From Alloscardovia omnicolens DSM 21503 (GTDB lineage: Bacteria > Actinomycetota > Actinomycetes > Actinomycetales > Bifidobacteriaceae), in the NCBI RefSeq assembly GCF_000420505.1, contig NZ_ATVB01000018.1, positions 1 to 32,279 of the forward strand: a stretch of DNA of 32,279 bases, written 5' to 3'. Numbering within the stretch: the first letter of the stretch is position 1; each line of letters starts with the position of its first letter. Position numbers and translations under genes: made by a program. The notes beneath the pieces are model-generated. The model was not told the DNA's origin and did no database searches. It saw nothing but the letters and a program-made list of their open reading frames with translations. Shown one piece after another: positions 15,772 through 22,279 of the stretch.

Positions 15772-17226
15772 TTAGTTTATCCTTTGCTTCCGTCCCGGAC
15801 GACGCTTCGTTGTAGCAACACCTTCAAGAGCAAGAGTGACGGCGACAAGAGGACTAATGTCTACATCACTGCCTGACTTATTCCATGCTTGCATGCCATT
15901 TTGTCCAACGTTACGCAATATTGCGCCGCCTACTGCAATGTCAAGTGGTTGCTGGTCTTTCAGATGCGTTAATTTACGTTCAACAAGCATGCTTTGAAAA
16001 CGCTCCACAGCTCGCCCCATGTCACGCAACGACGTTTGAGTCACCTTCACATGCGCTTTCGTAAGCTCTGGAACAAGCACCGTTGCTGGAGATTGATAGT
16101 CAATGACTACTACCGCAGTTTTACTCCACCTAGACGCTATCCAATCAACCGCCCACTGTGTACCTTCACGAGACGGATCACGATATTCGGCGAGTTCAAC
16201 ATGCGCTGTACCATCCTTATATCTCATGCATGCGCCAATACTAAAGGCTTTGCGGTTAGGACTCATATCCAATGCAAAACCTATCAAATCACCGCCATTC
16301 GGTCTTTCATCCACAGCTGACTGTCCCCACAAACTGGTGTCAATAGCATGCATCGAAATATGCTCATCCCACACTCCGAGAGCCTCACGGCGAAACGAAT
16401 CATCAGACAATTGCCTGCGCATACGAAGGATAGCCGACTCCGACGTGCGGTGAGGATAAGAGGGATTTGCTTTCTTCCACTGGTTACGATCGTCAAGTTC
16501 GCAGTGTCTATCAGCACTGAATTCCACATAGAACGTGTCAGTGTCAACACCCTTGATAGCACCTAACCGCTTGCCAGTAAAAGCTTCACTAGGGTCATTA
16601 GGACGCGGAGGAGTTCCCATATAAATCGCCAAAGCATTCGGGGAAGCGTTCATAGACGGAATCATATTCTCCAACGCCGCCTCTGAAAGAATTTGCGCCT
16701 CATCAAAAACTTCCACGTCAACCGTATGCAATCCACGTCCAAAACCACGCTCGCGTGCACCAAACAAAATACGCGAGCCATTCATAAACTCTATAGCCTC
16801 TTGACCATTAGCACGACGAATATGCTTGACATATCCACGCAACGCAGCATTATCACAAATAGATGTAAGGTCTTTAAACGTTTCTGCAGAAGTGCGCGTA
16901 TGATGAGCCGTCCAAAAAACGAGCAGTGGACGTTTACTCGTCACGCACATCAACAATACAATAAGTCCAATCGTAAAAGTCTTACCAACCTGTCGAGGAA
17001 TGCTAATAACCGCGCCACCCACACCACACGCATATAAGCCATTCTTACGTTTACCAAGAAGAACAGTACCCAGCCCTTGCTGCCACAGGTCAAAAGTAAA
17101 GCCCAACCGTGTCGCAACTTGGTTGAGCCGAGGAAAATCTGAAGTAACGATACCATCAGGGATAATACAGTGCCTAGCCGCGTCAGATAATCGAGGAGTC
17201 AAAGCTACTTGACGATTCACTGTCAT
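15772..17226 (-). CDS. Terminase large subunit
   Basis: This 484-residue ATPase and nuclease motor packages DNA. ATG 17226 is chosen because GAGGAGGAGAG lies just upstream; the longer frame to 17286 is spurious. Visible motifs are Walker A SIPRQVGKT (75-83), Walker B VEVFDEAQ (171-178) and the coupling motif YMGTPP (~202-207). The RNase H-like nuclease has acidic residues in GFALDMSPNRKAFSIG and in TAVVVIDYQSPATV. The C-terminus is basic (KRRPGRKQRIN). It overlaps the small subunit by 44 bp. An adjacent HNH gene suggests cos-type packaging. Confidence 0.93.
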   Translation of the reverse strand: MTVNRQVALTPRLSDAARHCIIPDGIVTSDFPRLNQVATRLGFTFDLWQQGLGTVLLGKRKNGLYACGVGGAVISIPRQVGKTFTIGLIVLLMCVTSKRPLLVFWTAHHTRTSAETFKDLTSICDNAALRGYVKHIRRANGQEAIEFMNGSRILFGARERGFGRGLHTVDVEVFDEAQILSEAALENMIPSMNASPNALAIYMGTPPRPNDPSEAFTGKRLGAIKGVDTDTFYVEFSADRHCELDDRNQWKKANPSYPHRTSESAILRMRRQLSDDSFRREALGVWDEHISMHAIDTSLWGQSAVDERPNGGDLIGFALDMSPNRKAFSIGACMRYKDGTAHVELAEYRDPSREGTQWAVDWIASRWSKTAVVVIDYQSPATVLVPELTKAHVKVTQTSLRDMGRAVERFQSMLVERKLTHLKDQQPLDIAVGGAILRNVGQNGMQAWNKSGSDVDISPLVAVTLALEGVATTKRRPGRKQRIN

Positions 17227-17653
17227 AACTCTCCTCCTCATTAATATCAACCGTAAGAGAATTCTTCCCCGCCGTGACAATATCATTCAATTGGCGTGAA
17301 ACATTAATAAGCTCTCGAGTGATCCCCGCTAATGCTCCAGCTGGAGAATCAGGGGAAATCAAAGCCTTATGTAACACGCTACGCGCAAAGCGGAGCTCAT
17401 CTTCCAAAGAATCATCCATCATGCGCTCAAACTCGTTCTTATCCAACTCAGCATTCACCGATTTAGAAACAGGAACAATAACCTTCTGTTTCTCCACACG
17501 TACCGAGTCAGCTTTCTTAGAATCTTTTTCAGCCTCTCGCGCAAACCTTTTCTTATTACGGTTATAATCCACGCGACAGCGTGCAGAACAAAACATTGGT
17601 TTACGCCCATGAGCGGAAGGCTTAAAGAAATTACTGCAATTTTTACACTGCAA
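17183..17653 (-). CDS. Terminase small subunit with N-terminal zinc knuckle
   Basis: The product has about 156 residues. I set the start at TTG 17653 because GGGAGG lies 7 nt upstream of it, inside the longer frame that begins at 17668. It opens with a four-Cys site (CKNC ... FCSARC), then a Lys/Arg-rich stretch (RNKKRFAREAEKDSKKAD). An acidic helical middle and a Ser/Glu-rich end follow. The helix SPAGALAGITRELINVSRQLNDI is typical of small terminases. DNA recognition of the packaging site by the zinc and basic segment is inferred. Confidence 0.72.
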   Translation of the reverse strand: MQCKNCSNFFKPSAHGRKPMFCSARCRVDYNRNKKRFAREAEKDSKKADSVRVEKQKVIVPVSKSVNAELDKNEFERMMDDSLEDELRFARSVLHKALISPDSPAGALAGITRELINVSRQLNDIVTAGKNSLTVDINEEESYDSESSSSFDSSII

Positions 17654-17700
17654 AACAAAACCTCCCAACAGTTACGTATCGATTGTTACGAATTAAAAAA

Positions 17701-17797
17701 CTAGAGGGATATTAGCCCTGTCGCCGTGGTGGCGTCCGGGCGTGTCGTGGGATACCCTACCCACGTTATCAGCACGCCATTATGCCTGATAATTTTT
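17701..17797. other. Candidate cos / packaging region
   Basis: The gap between HNH and the small terminase holds a GC-rich island in AT-rich surroundings, with short dyads: CGCC-gtggt-GGCG (17722-17734), CGTGGG/CCCACG (17746-17765) and TTATCAG/CTGATAA (17766-17792). The last is followed by TTTTT on the plus strand, so it may also be a plus-strand terminator. In HNH-terminase phages the cos site is usually close by. No cut position can be assigned. Confidence 0.4.
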
Positions 17798-17801
17798 CAT
17801 A

Positions 17802-18134
17802 TTACCATTTACTTGCTCGCGTTAAACGCGGTCGAGTGATTTTCGATTGATATTTGCTTTTTATTTGTGCTCGCGCGTATGCGACTGTATGGTTGCTTCT
17901 CTGCCTGTTGCAGTAGCGGTGTGCGAGCCTGCAGTTATTAAAGTCGTAGGGGCTTCCGCCTCGTGATACAGGTATGAGTTCGTCTACTTCTGGTGCTCCT
18001 GGAAGCGTGGTGCCGTTGAGGGTTTTGTCTACGGGTTTGCCGCAGATGTGGCAGGTGTCGTAGGCGGCGAGGACTCGCGCTCGCAGTTTGTTTCTTCTGC
18101 TGCTGTTTGTGCGTCGGGGGTTAGGTTTAGTCAT
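17802..18134 (-). CDS. HNH homing-type endonuclease (packaging-associated)
   Basis: The 110-residue protein would cut DNA. With terminase, such proteins are needed for cos cleavage in HK97-like and actinophages. It has Cys28-x2-Cys31 (CHICGKPV), then VDELIPVSRGGSPYDFNNCRLAHRYCNRQR with His72 and Cys75-Asn76. The first catalytic position, usually Asp-His, reads Asp-Glu (51-52), a variant I have seen in actinophage relatives. The termini are basic. GAGAGGATG precedes ATG. It is the first gene of the late operon, behind a long regulatory region. Confidence 0.85.
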   Translation of the reverse strand: MTKPNPRRTNSSRRNKLRARVLAAYDTCHICGKPVDKTLNGTTLPGAPEVDELIPVSRGGSPYDFNNCRLAHRYCNRQRSNHTVAYARAQIKSKYQSKITRPRLTRASKW

Positions 18135-18436
18135 TATACATCCTCTCTACATGTAGCAAAAGTCTACAGCATGCTCGTTTTCTCTTTGTGATGCTGTATG
18201 GTTTGCCTGTGTGCGCTACTTCCATTTTCTCGTTTTTGAGATTTGTTTTCGGGCACTGTAATTGATTGGCTTGAGATTTGAGAGCATGTACAAAGTAAAG
18301 AGGCGAGCATCCCGTAGATATGAATATAGCCATTCGCGTACACGCATGACTACTGTACTTATTTAATCATGCAGTGGTTGTTGTTGTCAAGCATTGATTT
18401 GTGAAGATTTTGTGTGTGGACGGTTTTCTTTTTTAT

Positions 18437-18657
18437 CGGTTACATCAGTGGTGTAACCGTTCTCAAGCATTGAAAATAAAGGCTTGTAGGCATGTTTTTT
18501 GTTGAGGTTACATCTAAAAGTACTTCTACCCTCTTTTTTATCTCAAGATTTTTTGAAAAGTGGTGTAACCGTGTAACCTACCTTAATGAAAGCCAGTATT
18601 TTCAAGGTGTTAGATAGGTTACACCAGTAGTGTAACCACGTGTAACTGGTGTAACCG
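18437..18657. repeat. GTGTAACC repeat cluster (iteron- or operator-like)
   Basis: GTGTAACC or close variants occur in both orientations. CGGTTACA (18437-18444) faces TGTAACCG (18452-18459). Then come GGTTACAT (18506), tandem GTGTAACC at 18563-18570 and 18571-18578, GGTTACAC (18617-18624), GTGTAACC (18630-18637), GTGTAACT (18640-18647) and GTGTAACC (18649-18656). This density in an AT-rich spacer points to cooperative binding by one protein, either a late-gene regulator or a replication initiator. Confidence 0.75.
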
Positions 18658-18750
18658 TATTTTATATATTTTATGCTTTTGCGCGTATAAGAGGTTATCT
18701 ATTTTTTTGAATATGGATAACCTTTTGTAGTTATTGCTTGTAGGTATAGT

Positions 18751-18776
18751 TAAAGGTGTCGAATTCGACACCTTTA
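18751..18776. promoter_or_regulatory. 26-bp perfect palindrome
   Basis: TAAAGGTGTCGAA is followed at once by its exact reverse complement, centred on an EcoRI-like GAATTC. There is no spacer or T-run. It is a likely dimer-binding operator or a cruciform-forming element. Confidence 0.75.
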
Positions 18777-18794
18777 CTAGCAACACGCTTTTAG

Positions 18795-18824
18795 TATTGC
18801 ATATCAAATGCAATACATGTATTG
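18795..18824. promoter_or_regulatory. Two overlapping palindromes upstream of the NYN gene
   Basis: TATTGCAT (18795-18802) and ATGCAATA (18808-18815) form a dyad with a 5-bp spacer. CAATACATGTATTG (18811-18824) is a perfect 14-bp palindrome sharing its left arm. Overlapping operators could allow alternative occupancy by a dimer. Confidence 0.6.
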
Positions 18825-18838
18825 TTGTCTATGTAGTT

Positions 18839-18889
18839 AACTCTCGAGAGTAGACCTCCCACCATAAGGGAAGCGCCAAAATCGAGAGT
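18839..18889 (+). promoter_or_regulatory. Structured leader before the NYN gene
   Basis: AACTCTCGA (18839-18847) pairs with TCGAGAGTT (18881-18889). Inside are a competing palindrome ACTCTCGAGAGT (18840-18851) and a TCCC/GGGA pair around ACCATAA. The two ways of pairing the left arm are mutually exclusive, as in a switch. It could equally be DNA operator sites. It matches no riboswitch I recognise. Confidence 0.45.
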
Positions 18890-18919
18890 TTTGCATATTT
18901 AGTATAAGTGAGAGATACA

Positions 18920-19588
18920 ATGAACACAGCAATATTAGTTGATGGTGGTTATTATCGGAAACGGGTAGCTAGCACTTTTGGTATTGAGTCTCCGAAGGAA
19001 ACAGCGGATAGATTATATAAGTACTGTTTTAGACATTTATATGAAAAAATTGACGGCAAAAATGTGCGCCATAATCTTTATAGAATTTTTTATTATGATT
19101 GTCACCCTATAGATAAAATTGTTTATCATCCCGCTACGCGTAAGCAGGTTGATCTTAGTAAGTCTGAGACAAAAGAGTGGGCTGAGGATTTTTATAATTG
19201 TCTTGCACATAAGCGTAAGGTGGCTTTACGCTTTGGTGAAATTAGCGATTCTAGTATTCATTATCGGATTAAAGATAAGGTTTTACGAAAACTTTTGAGG
19301 GGGACTGTTTCACTCGGTGAGGTGTCTGAGGAGGATTTTACTCTTGCGATGCAGCAAAAGGGTGTGGACATGCGTATTGGTTTAGATATTGCTTCATTGT
19401 CGTTTAAGCATCAAGTTGATAGTATTGTTCTTATTGCTGGTGATAGTGATTTTGTTCCTGCCGCTAAGCTTGCTAGGCGTGAAGGTATTGATTTTATTCT
19501 TGATGCTCTGGGTGGGAATATTCGTGACAATTTGTCTTTGCATATTGATGGGTTGCGTACTTGTGATGACAGTTTTAATGCAAAATGA
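18920..19588 (+). CDS. NYN-domain (LabA/DUF88-like) nuclease
   Basis: The protein has 222 residues from ATG 18920; an in-frame GTG 12 nt earlier is less likely. It carries the PIN-like NYN fold: NTAILVDGGYYRKR (Asp8), KGVDMRIGLDIASL (Asp150, Asp156) and VLIAGDSDFVPAAKLARREG (Asp175, Asp177). These acidic residues would bind the metal for RNA cleavage. It stands alone on the plus strand between late and lysogeny operons, with its own palindrome-rich upstream region, so it is probably expressed in the lysogen. Ribosome site is weak (GAGAG). A role against other phages is possible but not shown. Confidence 0.8.
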   Translation: MNTAILVDGGYYRKRVASTFGIESPKETADRLYKYCFRHLYEKIDGKNVRHNLYRIFYYDCHPIDKIVYHPATRKQVDLSKSETKEWAEDFYNCLAHKRKVALRFGEISDSSIHYRIKDKVLRKLLRGTVSLGEVSEEDFTLAMQQKGVDMRIGLDIASLSFKHQVDSIVLIAGDSDFVPAAKLARREGIDFILDALGGNIRDNLSLHIDGLRTCDDSFNAK

Positions 19589-19645
19589 CAAGCATATAGT
19601 GGAGTAGTTATAAAAACTTGGTGTAATCTTTTTATTAATATATAT

Positions 19646-20068
19646 TTAAGTGTTAGTCGTGTTAGTCTTTGATACGATTACACTTTGTATGTATTGGGCG
19701 AGTATGTTCTGGTAGTCGCCTAGTACTTGTTGCGTGACGTTGAGCTCTAAGCCTATGAGAATATTGTTGCCTTCGTAGATACGCTCGGCTTGTATGTAGT
19801 CGAAGATGTTGATGAGCCAGAGTGCTGTTTCTTTGCGTGTTTTACGTTCGTTTTTTAGATCGTGTCCTGTGTGTTCGTATTTGGCGTGGATGAGTTCGTG
19901 GGCGAGTGTACAGCGTTTTTGCCTGTCGTTGAGTGTTGAATCGAGAAGAATGTTGTGTGTGGCGTGGTCGTAGTAGCCGGTGTGTGCAGTATTGAGCGGT
20001 GTCTCAATGATAGTAATGTGTGCTTGTTCTGCGTAATTGTAGAGGTTTTCTAGTGTGGGTGTGTCCAA
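19646..20068 (-). CDS. ImmA/IrrE-type metallopeptidase
   Basis: The product has 140 residues if it starts at TTG 20068, preceded by GAAGAGG at 8 nt. The open frame continues to ATG 20176 but that ATG has no ribosome site and would place a LexA-like box inside the gene. The zinc motif is TLAHELIHAKYEH (His57, Glu58, His61 in the short form). Such proteases cleave CI-like repressors in response to DNA damage in ImmR/ImmA-type systems. It lies in the lysogeny block with the repressor but is separated by the exonuclease gene and a strong terminator, so it has its own promoter. Confidence 0.82.
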   Translation of the reverse strand: MDTPTLENLYNYAEQAHITIIETPLNTAHTGYYDHATHNILLDSTLNDRQKRCTLAHELIHAKYEHTGHDLKNERKTRKETALWLINIFDYIQAERIYEGNNILIGLELNVTQQVLGDYQNILAQYIQSVIVSKTNTTNT

Positions 20069-20123
20069 GTGTTTGTCCTCTTCGTTGCGTGTGGTTTTGA
20101 CGGTTTTATAATACACCTTTTTT

Positions 20124-20137
20124 AGAACATTTGTTCG
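20124..20137 (-). promoter_or_regulatory. LexA-like SOS box upstream of ImmA gene
   Basis: AGAACATTTGTTCG matches the Gram-positive LexA consensus CGAAC-N4-GTTCG at every fixed base except the first. It lies 56 bp before the preferred TTG start. A possible -10, TATTAT, lies about 15 bp further on. SOS control of the repressor-cleaving protease would link DNA damage to induction. Inferred from motif and place. Confidence 0.6.
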
Positions 20138-20176
20138 AATGTTTGTGTTGTGTTTTTTGAATATTTTATGACACAT

Positions 20177-20221
20177 AAAAGTAATGACTCGAGCTCATTA
20201 AACTCGAGTCATTACTTTTTA
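20177..20221. terminator. Strong bidirectional terminator
   Basis: AGTAATGACTCGAG (20180-20193) and CTCGAGTCATTACT (20203-20216) form a perfect 14-bp stem with a 9-nt loop. TTTTT follows on the plus strand and TTTTATG on the minus strand. It ends the repressor-exonuclease transcript and isolates the ImmA promoter. Confidence 0.9.
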
Positions 20222-20231
20222 ACTATGTGGA

Positions 20232-21410
20232 CTACTGTCTTTTCTTATATTTTCTTTTGTTCTTAAACATATGCCAACAGAGGAGACCGATTGGAATGCT
20301 GATGAGAAAAAGTGGAGGTGCGAGAAAGGATAATATTAACACGATTGCTTCTAATATGGTTAGGATTGTTAAAAGTGTTAAAAATACTATATATGCGGTT
20401 TTCTCCATAGGTTTTGTTTTAACAGTATTTTGCGTAGCACAGGCTTGTATTGAGGGTTTTATATTTGCTTTTACTTGATTAGTATTATGCGCGTATTCCC
20501 TTCGTGAATGAATTTTTCCTATTGGGCGTGATAGGTTATGTGGATCATTTTGTTCAATTGCTGTAATTCCGCGTTTTTTATCTACTTGTTTTTGGACGGC
20601 TAGTGTTGCTTTGCAGTCTGAGAGTGCGTTGTGAGCTACGTAATTGTGGTTGCATTCTTTTGCCGCTTCGGTGAGTTTATAGTAATCGGTATGGTGAAAT
20701 AGTTGTCCATATTCTCGCATGGTGTCTGTGACTTTGTCGATGTCGAATTTAAGTCCAAGTACAGCAAGAAAAGCTAGGTCGAAAGGTGCGTTATAGATAA
20801 CGATTTCTTGTGCTCTGTCGAAGATGTCTTGAAGTATAGTTAGGTCTTGGCGCGCAAATGGTTTATTTGCTACTTTCTTAGGTGTGATATGGTGGATTTT
20901 TTCAGCTTCTCGCCATGTTTTCTTTTTTTCTGGTTTGTAATAACGGTCGTGTAGTACGATGCCGTTGCCGTCGATAATGGAGATTTGGAGGAGCTCATCA
21001 TATTCTGGGGCTAAGCCTGTTGTTTCTGTATCGACGACTATTCGAGTGATTGGGGTGGTAATTTCTTTGTCTTTTTTTGGTGGTGTGAGAGTGATTTCGT
21101 GCATGATTCGCCCGTAATCATCGAGTGGACGTATTTTAATGCGGATGTCAAATATGGAGCCGTCTTTCACATCTTCGAGAGCGCTGTATGCGTTGCTAAT
21201 GTTAGGTGTGATGTCGAAGATGGGATTTCCTTTACTGTCGGAGAGTGTGATGCGCGGGTATTTTGCTCCATTACGTGGCGGTAAGGTGCTTTTGACGCAT
21301 TTTTTACGTGTTCCAGCTACTTCTTTGTAGTCGTTTGTGAGATATTTTTTAGAGATGGTGAAATGGATTTTTCCACTACCAAGGTTCATGAAGTAATTAT
21401 AGTTTGCCAT
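20232..21410 (-). CDS. DEDDh 3'-5' exonuclease with C-terminal membrane segments
   Basis: The protein has 392 residues in three parts. Residues 1-120 form a strand-rich domain I do not recognise. Residues ~122-275 form a DnaQ/RNase T-type exonuclease with ExoI VVDTETTG (Asp127, Glu129), ExoII IVIYNAPFDLAFL (Asp211) and ExoIII HNALSDCKATL (His260, Asp265). After a polar linker, residues ~338-382 make two hydrophobic helices, followed by a basic tail (FKNKRKYKKRQ). The nuclease would therefore sit on the inner face of the membrane. It lies between repressor and ImmA genes, where exclusion genes are often carried. Ribosome site is weak. Degradation of incoming DNA or RNA is inferred. Confidence 0.82.
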   Translation of the reverse strand: MANYNYFMNLGSGKIHFTISKKYLTNDYKEVAGTRKKCVKSTLPPRNGAKYPRITLSDSKGNPIFDITPNISNAYSALEDVKDGSIFDIRIKIRPLDDYGRIMHEITLTPPKKDKEITTPITRIVVDTETTGLAPEYDELLQISIIDGNGIVLHDRYYKPEKKKTWREAEKIHHITPKKVANKPFARQDLTILQDIFDRAQEIVIYNAPFDLAFLAVLGLKFDIDKVTDTMREYGQLFHHTDYYKLTEAAKECNHNYVAHNALSDCKATLAVQKQVDKKRGITAIEQNDPHNLSRPIGKIHSRREYAHNTNQVKANIKPSIQACATQNTVKTKPMEKTAYIVFLTLLTILTILEAIVLILSFLAPPLFLISIPIGLLCWHMFKNKRKYKKRQ

Positions 21411-21503
21411 TATTTTTAAGTCTTTCGCATCAAGCTTTTGCTTCTTTTGCTGTCATTTTTTAGGTTGTTTGCGATGTTTGTACTGTTTGAGTTGATGTAG
21501 TTA

Positions 21504-21863
21504 TTATGCGCCGAAGTCGTCTAATTCTCGCTCAGATTCTTTATTAATATCCTCATTAGCAGCGAGGTCAAAGTCTTCGGAATAAGTATATTCGCGATTT
21601 TTGCTCATTTGGTTATATACTCGAGCGTTATTTACTAATTGGAATGCGCTGTCGAGTTTTAGCATGCTTGCAAGAATGTCTAGCTCATCTAGATTCCATG
21701 CTTTTAGTCCGCTTATGCGTAATCCTACATAACTTTTGGCACGTTTTAATTGTTCTGCAACATCATCATATGTTATTTGTTGCGATTGCAGTTCGTCATG
21801 TATGTATTTTGAAATTATCTCCGTTGTTTCTGTAGTTTCTGGGAGTTCATCTTTCCTTACCAT
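21504..21863 (-). CDS. CI-like phage repressor (HTH)
   Basis: The product has 119 residues from ATG 21863. The central HTH is ITYDDVAEQLKRAKSYVGLRISGLKAWNLDELDILASML (about 30-68). The tail is acidic and lacks the LexA-type protease domain, so relief of repression probably depends on ImmA. The frame is open further upstream to 21971 through the operators, but a -10 TATACT (21870-21875) lies 6 bp before this ATG and no ribosome site exists. I infer a leaderless transcript, as known for lambda cI. Its divergent partner is the Cro-like gene at 22032. Confidence 0.78.
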   Translation of the reverse strand: MVRKDELPETTETTEIISKYIHDELQSQQITYDDVAEQLKRAKSYVGLRISGLKAWNLDELDILASMLKLDSAFQLVNNARVYNQMSKNREYTYSEDFDLAANEDINKESERELDDFGA

Positions 21864-21869
21864 ATATTT

Positions 21870-21896
21870 AGTATACATTTGGGGCTTATATGTCAT
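21870..21896 (-). promoter_or_regulatory. Repressor maintenance promoter (leaderless)
   Basis: On the minus strand ATGACA (21891-21896) and TATACT (21870-21875) are 15 bp apart, a little short of ideal. The ATG follows the -10 closely, so the mRNA would start at or near the start codon. Operator 1 lies 15 bp upstream of the -35, where a bound repressor might stimulate it. Confidence 0.55.
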
Positions 21897-21911
21897 ATAG
21901 AGACACGCCGA

Positions 21912-21927
21912 AACCTCATATGAGGTT
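21912..21927. promoter_or_regulatory. Operator 1 (AACCTCATATGAGGTT)
   Basis: A perfect 16-bp palindrome. The core CCTCATATGAGG recurs at 21966 and 21999. Its right end overlaps the -35 of the rightward early promoter. Confidence 0.85.
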
Positions 21928-21954
21928 GATTTAATTACATGCATGTAATATGAT
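21926..21954 (+). promoter_or_regulatory. Early rightward promoter (PR-like)
   Basis: TTGATT (21926-21931) and TATGAT (21949-21954) are exactly 17 bp apart. The spacer contains the perfect palindrome ATTACATGCATGTAAT (21934-21949), possibly the site of a second regulator such as Cro. Operators 1 and 2 flank it, so repressor binding would block it. Confidence 0.75.
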
Positions 21955-21965
21955 TCTACTAACAG

Positions 21966-21977
21966 CCTCATATGAGG
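21966..21977. promoter_or_regulatory. Operator 2 (CCTCATATGAGG)
   Basis: This copy of the 12-bp palindrome starts about 5 bp past the expected transcription start of the early promoter. Its centre is 51 bp from that of operator 1. Confidence 0.85.
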
Positions 21978-21998
21978 TTTATATTTTTAGCCGAGAAT

Positions 21999-22010
21999 CC
22001 TCATATGAGG
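21999..22010. promoter_or_regulatory. Operator 3 (CCTCATATGAGG)
   Basis: The third identical palindrome, 33 bp centre to centre from operator 2, lies inside the leader of the Cro-like gene shortly before its ribosome site. In RNA it could also fold. Confidence 0.85.
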
Positions 22011-22031
22011 TTTACCAAAAAGGAGGTGGAA

Positions 22032-22277
22032 ATGAGTTCTCAGGATTATATAACGCAGGCAATTCGAGCAGAATTGGCGGCACGTGGTCTTACTAAGACT
22101 GGGTTAGCTGATTTTATGCAGATGGATAGAAGTTATTTGACGCGTAAGTTGTCTGGCTCAGTCCCTCTTAATACTCCAGAGCTGGATAAGATTTCACAAT
22201 TTTTAGGAATACCTATGTGGAACTTATTCTCTCTTGCTGCTGAGCGTGAGGTGCGTGACAAGAAAGCTGGTGAATAA
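22032..22277 (+). CDS. Cro-like HTH regulator
   Basis: This 81-residue XRE-family protein starts at ATG 22032 behind a perfect AAGGAGGTGG. The open frame back to 21972 only reads through operators. The HTH is LTKTGLADFMQMDRSYLTRKLSGSVPLNTPELDKISQFLGI (about 20-60). It is the first gene after the early promoter and divergent from the repressor, the place of Cro or an antirepressor. It may bind the same CCTCATATGAGG sites or the palindrome in the promoter spacer. Confidence 0.82.
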   Translation: MSSQDYITQAIRAELAARGLTKTGLADFMQMDRSYLTRKLSGSVPLNTPELDKISQFLGIPMWNLFSLAAEREVRDKKAGE

Positions 22278-22279
22278 AA

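Larger units (their letters stand above)
18135..18919. promoter_or_regulatory. Large intergenic control region between late operon and NYN gene
   Basis: About 785 bp without a convincing gene. A 68-codon minus-strand frame at 18127-18333 has no ribosome site. The region holds eight GTGTAACC-like sites (18437-18656), a repeated TCAAGCATTGA (18387-18397 and 18463-18473), a 26-bp palindrome (18751-18776), two more palindromes (18795-18824) and a structured leader (18839-18889). It probably carries the late promoter leftward and the NYN promoter rightward, and possibly a replication origin. Which function applies is not settled by sequence. Confidence 0.6.

Noticed and set aside
18127-18333. 68-codon minus-strand frame upstream of HNH
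   Set aside because: No ribosome site, overlaps the HNH start, no recognisable motif; a leader peptide cannot be excluded.
18437-18657. CRISPR array
   Set aside because: Repeats are only 8 bp, occur in both orientations and have irregular spacing.
18839-18889. Known riboswitch class
   Set aside because: I could not match the conserved core of any class; palindromes explain most of the structure.
20069-20176. N-terminal extension of the ImmA protein
   Set aside because: No ribosome site at ATG 20176, and the extension would contain the LexA-like box and likely promoter.
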